Below, one piece after another: positions 61,274 through 64,000 of a stretch of 64,000 nt of DNA; within the stretch, counting starts at the first letter, position 1; each line of letters starts with the position of its first letter. Source of the DNA: JBOGOC01 sp050747525 (lineage in GTDB: Bacteria > Acidobacteriota > Polarisedimenticolia > JACPZX01 > DASXTC01); the NCBI GenBank assembly GCA_050747525.1, contig JBOGOC010000056.1, positions 8,573 to 72,572 of the forward strand. Reading direction: 5' to 3'. The position numbers and the translations under genes were made by a program. The notes beneath the pieces are model-generated. The model worked only from the letters and a program-made list of their open reading frames with translations. It was not told the DNA's origin and searched no databases.

Positions 61274-62029
61274 TCAGAACAACATGAAGAGCTTGGTGAG
61301 GAAGAAGTTGGAGATCAGGATCAGGATGGACGCCACCACGACCGTGCTGGTGGTGGCTCGGCCCACCCCGTCCGCGCCTCCCGACGCGTTGAGCCCGTTG
61401 TAGCAGCCCACGATGGAGATGAACCCGGCGAAGAAGAACGTCTTGCCCACGCCGCTGAAGATGTCGTCGAACGTCAGCGCCGAAATGACATGCTGGATGT
61501 AGTACTGGCTCGTCTGGTTCAGGTCCTTCACGCTGATGAGCATGCCGCCGAAGATCCCGACGAAGTCCGCCAATATGGTGAGCAGGGGCAGCATGATCAA
61601 GGTCGCCAGCACCTTGGGGACCACCAGCTTCTTGATCGGGCTGGCGCCGAGCGCGCGGATGGCGTCCACCTGCTCGGTGACGGCCATCGAGCCGATCTCG
61701 GCCGTGATGCCGGCGCCCACGCGCCCCGCCACCAGGAGCGAGGTCAGCACGGGGCCCAGCTCACGGACGATCGAGATGCTGACCGCGTCACCGATGAGCA
61801 GCTTTGCACCGTATATCCCCAGGGTGTGGGCGGTCTGCAGAGCGAGGACCATGCCCGTGAACAGCGCCGTGATGTTGGTGATGGACAGGGACTTTACGCC
61901 GAGATGGTGCAGCTGGGCCATCAGCAGGTCTAAGCCGAACGGCCGCCTGACGGCGAGCCGAAGGGCGTCGAACGACATGGCGCTGGCCCTGCCGACGTGC
62001 CGGATCGCCGAGAGGAACTGCTCGCTCAT
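61274..62029 (-). CDS. mlaE: MlaE-type ABC transporter permease
   Basis: 251 residues with five hydrophobic segments (NITALFTGMVLALQTAH, VLTSLLVAGRVGAGITAE, FAGFISIVGCYNGLN, STVVVASILILISNF). The EIGSMAVTEQVDAIRALG segment is the MlaE coupling motif. It forms the inner-membrane channel of the lipid transporter. ATG 62029 has no Shine-Dalgarno and lies in TATAATG; an ATG at 61978 is an alternative. Confidence 0.9.
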   Translation of the reverse strand: MSEQFLSAIRHVGRASAMSFDALRLAVRRPFGLDLLMAQLHHLGVKSLSITNITALFTGMVLALQTAHTLGIYGAKLLIGDAVSISIVRELGPVLTSLLVAGRVGAGITAEIGSMAVTEQVDAIRALGASPIKKLVVPKVLATLIMLPLLTILADFVGIFGGMLISVKDLNQTSQYYIQHVISALTFDDIFSGVGKTFFFAGFISIVGCYNGLNASGGADGVGRATTSTVVVASILILISNFFLTKLFMLF

Positions 62030-62104
62030 TATAGACAGCCGCGGCCCTGGCCCGTGCGTGATGTCTGGTAAAATGTTGAAGGTTATTGCGATCGACCGAT
62101 GCCG

Positions 62105-63136
62105 TCAAGGCGTCGCAAGACGCCTGACGGCATACCCATCGGGGTGTTCCCGGTGCCAGTCCCAGGCGGATTTGATGATACTGGTCAGGTCCGAGGACAC
62201 GGGCTTCCAGCCCAGCTCGGCGCGGACGCGCCGCGAGGAGGCCAGCAGCACTGCCGGATCCCCCGGCCTGCGCGGGCCGTCCACGACGGGGATCTCCCGG
62301 CCGGTCACCCGGCGCGCCGCCGCGATCACCTCGAGGACCGACATGGCGCTCTCGGCCCCCAGGTTGTAGGACTTCAGTCCCGCGTCCGCCGGTCCCGACT
62401 CGAGCGCGGCCAGCGCCTTCACGTGGGCATCGGCCAGATCGGTGACGTGCACGTAGTCCCGCAGGCAGGTGCCGTCGGGCGTCGGATAGTCGCGCCCCAT
62501 CACCGTCACCGCGGGGATCTTCCCCAATGCCGCCCGGCAGACCAGCGGGATGAGGTGCGTCTCGGGCTCGTGGTCCTCCCCCATCCGCCCTCCCGGCGCC
62601 GCCCCCGCCGCGTTGAAATAGCGCAACGCGATGGCGCGCAGGCCGGCGCACCGGGCGTGCCAGTCGAGCGCCCGCTCCACCATCAGCTTGGTCTCGCCGT
62701 ACACGTTCGTAGGCGAGCACGGAGTCTCCTCGTCGATCCCGCCCGCGCGGTCGGCCGGGGGCTCTCCATACACCGCGGCGCTGGAGGAGAACACGAACCG
62801 GTTGACCCCGCGCGCCATGACGCTTTCGACGAGGCGCAGCGTGCGGGCGACGTTGTTGTCGAAGTAGCGCGCCGGCTCGGTCATCGACTGCCCCACAAGG
62901 CACGACGCCGCCATGTGGATGACGCCGTCCACCGGCTCCGCCTGGAAGCAGGCATCGAGCGAGCGCGGATCCGAGATGTCGCCCACCACCAGCGGCACCC
63001 GTCCCTGCGCCGGGAGCGCCTCCCTGTGCCCCTCACTCAGGTCGTCCAGCACCACGGCACGGTGCCCCGCATCCATGAGGGCTCGCACCACGTGGCTCCC
63101 CACGTACCCGGCCCCTCCGGTCACCAGAACCCGCAT
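62105..63136 (-). CDS. galE: UDP-glucose 4-epimerase
   Basis: 343 residues. VTGGAGYVGSHVVRALMDAG, HMAASCLVGQSMTEPARYFDNNV, FSSSAAVYGEP, catalytic Tyr-Lys in YGETK, ALRYFNAAGA and RDYPTPDGTCLRDYVHVTDLA are the classical GalE blocks. It interconverts UDP-glucose and UDP-galactose for the glycan. ATG 63136 gives the family's MRVLVTGG start; an upstream GTG at 63154 adds six residues. The 75 bases between it and mlaE hold no recognised element. Confidence 0.93.
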   Translation of the reverse strand: MRVLVTGGAGYVGSHVVRALMDAGHRAVVLDDLSEGHREALPAQGRVPLVVGDISDPRSLDACFQAEPVDGVIHMAASCLVGQSMTEPARYFDNNVARTLRLVESVMARGVNRFVFSSSAAVYGEPPADRAGGIDEETPCSPTNVYGETKLMVERALDWHARCAGLRAIALRYFNAAGAAPGGRMGEDHEPETHLIPLVCRAALGKIPAVTVMGRDYPTPDGTCLRDYVHVTDLADAHVKALAALESGPADAGLKSYNLGAESAMSVLEVIAAARRVTGREIPVVDGPRRPGDPAVLLASSRRVRAELGWKPVSSDLTSIIKSAWDWHREHPDGYAVRRLATP

Positions 63137-63170
63137 CGCCGACCAGGCCTCCACTTCGCCGCGGATGCAC

Positions 63171-63176
63171 TATGAT
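63171..63176 (+). promoter_or_regulatory. -10-like element for a possibly leaderless yjbQ
   Basis: TATGAT ends eight bases before the yjbQ ATG, and no ribosome site precedes the ATG, so transcription could start at or beside the start codon. Confidence 0.35.
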
Positions 63177-63184
63177 CCGCGCGC

Positions 63185-63604
63185 ATGAAACTTTACCATG
63201 CGGCCTCTGCCGTCAGGACCTCCGCGCGGATATCGGTCGAGAACGTCACCAAGCAGGTGCGCGAAGCGGTGGAAGCATCGGGAGTCACCACCGGCCTCGC
63301 CGTGGTGTCGGTCCCTCACACCACGTGCGCCGTTGCGGTGAACGAAGACGAAGCGGGGCTGCGCAAGGACATCCTCAAGGTCGCCGAGCGCCTGCTCACT
63401 CCCCTCGCCGGGACGGAGGGCTTCTCCCACGACTGCGTGGACGACAACGCCCAGGCGCATCTCACCTCGATCCTGTTCGGGCACACGGCCACCGTGCCGG
63501 TGAGCGAAGGCGGCCCCTCCCTGGGAAGCTGGCAGAGCATCTTCCTCATCGAGCTGGACGGCCCTCGGACCCGCAGCGTCAACGTCACGGTCATCGGCGA
63601 GTAG
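63185..63604 (+). CDS. yjbQ: YjbQ/UPF0047 family protein
   Basis: 139 residues. SVPHTTCAVAVNEDE, SHDCVDDNAQAHLTSILFG and GSWQSIFLIELDGPRTR are the YjbQ/UPF0047 signatures, with conserved His and Asp residues. The family binds metal, and some members can phosphorylate a thiamine precursor; the true role is unsettled. It is divergent from galE. Its stop is followed six bases later by a hairpin-forming repeat copy. Confidence 0.92.
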   Translation: MKLYHAASAVRTSARISVENVTKQVREAVEASGVTTGLAVVSVPHTTCAVAVNEDEAGLRKDILKVAERLLTPLAGTEGFSHDCVDDNAQAHLTSILFGHTATVPVSEGGPSLGSWQSIFLIELDGPRTRSVNVTVIGE

Positions 63605-63609
63605 CGCCC

Positions 63610-63644
63610 GCCCGCGGCCGGGAGTGGTCTCCGGGGCCGCGGGC
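63610..63644 (+). repeat. 3'-end repeat copy B (hairpin)
   Basis: GCCCGCGGCC (63610-63619) and GGCCGCGGGC (63635-63644) are perfect complements around GGGAGTGGTCTCCGG, whose GGAG and CTCC pair again. The copy begins six bases after the yjbQ stop and is in its orientation. It shares the core with the copies at 31 kb and 63.9 kb. Confidence 0.7.
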
Positions 63645-63670
63645 TGCCTCGGCCCAGATCACGACGTACG

Positions 63671-63865
63671 GCTCCCTTCAAGGGAATCGAAGTCTCCGGC
63701 GACGAGAACTTCATGGAGGGGAACAGAGTGTGGAGCGCCTCGTGCGGCCTGGCGTTCAGGAACACATTCAGCAACCTCTACCGAGGGAACACGTTCCTCT
63801 TCGTACAGAACGTCACCTGCGGTCCACTCAACGTGGATGCAGGCGGCAACTCCTCCCTTCCCTGA
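63671..63865 (+). pseudogene. Remnant of a parallel beta-helix protein gene
   Basis: One frame reads FKGIEVSGDENFMEGNRVW, CGLAFRNTFSNLYRGNTF and FVQNVTCGPLNVDAGGNSS before a stop at 63863-63865. The repeated N-x-F/V spacing and the final GP-VDAGGN pattern are those of the last rungs of secreted right-handed beta-helix proteins. No start, signal peptide or upstream rungs are present, so only a C-terminal fragment remains. It lies between two direct copies of the repeat. A short live gene starting at ATG 63713 is possible but unlikely. Confidence 0.5.
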
Positions 63866-63910
63866 GTCCTCGCAACGTATTTGATCTTCACTTCCTCACT
63901 GCACGCTCAA

Positions 63911-63968
63911 CGGCGCGCGGCCCTGCGCGCTACGAGGCCGGCGGCGGGGAGTGGTCTCCGAGGCCCTC
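63911..63968 (+). repeat. 3'-end repeat copy C
   Basis: GAGGCCGGCGGCG (from 63934), core GGGAGTGGTCTCCG, then AGGCCCTC. The upstream GC-rich flank also resembles that before copy A, so the shared unit is about 60 bases. It starts about 46 bases after the stop of the beta-helix remnant and has the same orientation. The last 32 bases of the window show nothing more. Confidence 0.65.
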
Positions 63969-64000
63969 CGACCGACGAGCCGGGGCGTGCGGCCGTTGTC

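Noticed and set aside
62024..62029. TATAAT on the minus strand at the mlaE start as its promoter
   Set aside because: The hexamer overlaps the ATG itself, so transcription would begin inside the gene; no -35 is visible.
63624..63884. An 86-codon plus-strand frame near the right edge
   Set aside because: Its translation is Arg/Ser/Thr-rich without family features; the beta-helix-like reading is in another frame of the same bases.

Overview
The window is GC-rich, gene-dense chromosome of a diderm (Gram-negative-type) bacterium. Evidence for an outer membrane includes lpxB, a phosphate-selective porin, an Mla-type MCE/ABC lipid transporter and a large envelope-polysaccharide locus. There are no rRNA or tRNA genes, no CRISPR array, no phage and no intact insertion sequence. 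Gene content (LysW-like carrier, fused AroD-AroE, selenocysteine-containing SelD, yicC-gmk-rpoZ-coaBC cluster, very long PstC and PstA) would suit Acidobacteriota or another deep-branching environmental phylum. I cannot fix the phylum without a search.

Layout. 0-8 kb: the end of an NtrY-like histidine kinase, a LysW-like carrier, a DUF255/YyaL protein without its CxxC, a TPR/retropepsin protein and an SGNH hydrolase. 8.1-19.1 kb: a complete phosphate regulon, phoU-phoB-phoR-porin-pstS-pstC-pstA-pstB, with 11-bp-periodic PHO-box-like arrays before the porin and pstS. 19.1-25.7 kb (minus strand): lipoprotein, trpG/pabA, a divergent trpC, a diguanylate cyclase, a class-V aminotransferase, a MoeB/ThiF-type E1 and fused aroD-aroE. 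25.8-28.0 kb: selD with an in-frame UGA (Sec18) and a SECIS-like hairpin, translationally coupled to ispG. 28.1-31.2 kb: a FixJ-like regulator, a DUF202 membrane protein, an arylsulfatase, then a structured convergent intergenic region. 31.2-41.8 kb (mostly minus): a PH/zinc-ribbon protein, priA, trmJ (plus strand), udg, coaBC, rpoZ, gmk, yicC, an aldo/keto reductase, lpxB and a DUF374 acyltransferase. 41.8-63.1 kb: polysaccharide assembly and nucleotide-sugar genes, plus mlaEFD. 63.2-64 kb: yjbQ, a beta-helix gene remnant and repeats.

How it works together. PhoBR with PhoU should sense phosphate and drive the porin and pstSCAB. The polysaccharide locus encodes enzymes for GDP-mannose, UDP-glucuronate, UDP-xylose, UDP-galacturonate, UDP-N-acetylglucosaminuronate, UDP-galactose and sedoheptulose-7-P isomerisation. 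It also has a priming phosphotransferase, two GT2 enzymes, a polytopic possible GT-C and an O-antigen ligase-like protein paired with a TPR protein, which suggests a uronic-acid-rich surface glycan. Many neighbours share 1-8 base stop/start overlaps (ATGA, GTGA, TTGA, TGATG), so translational coupling is widespread.

Most interesting signals: the UGA-containing selD, the PHO boxes, a repeat family sitting co-oriented behind gene 3' ends (31.0, 31.2, 63.6 and 63.9 kb) with two perfect hairpins at 31.1 kb, a TrpC homologue lacking several catalytic residues, and several genes with a -10-like hexamer 7-8 bases before an ATG and no Shine-Dalgarno, suggesting leaderless transcripts.
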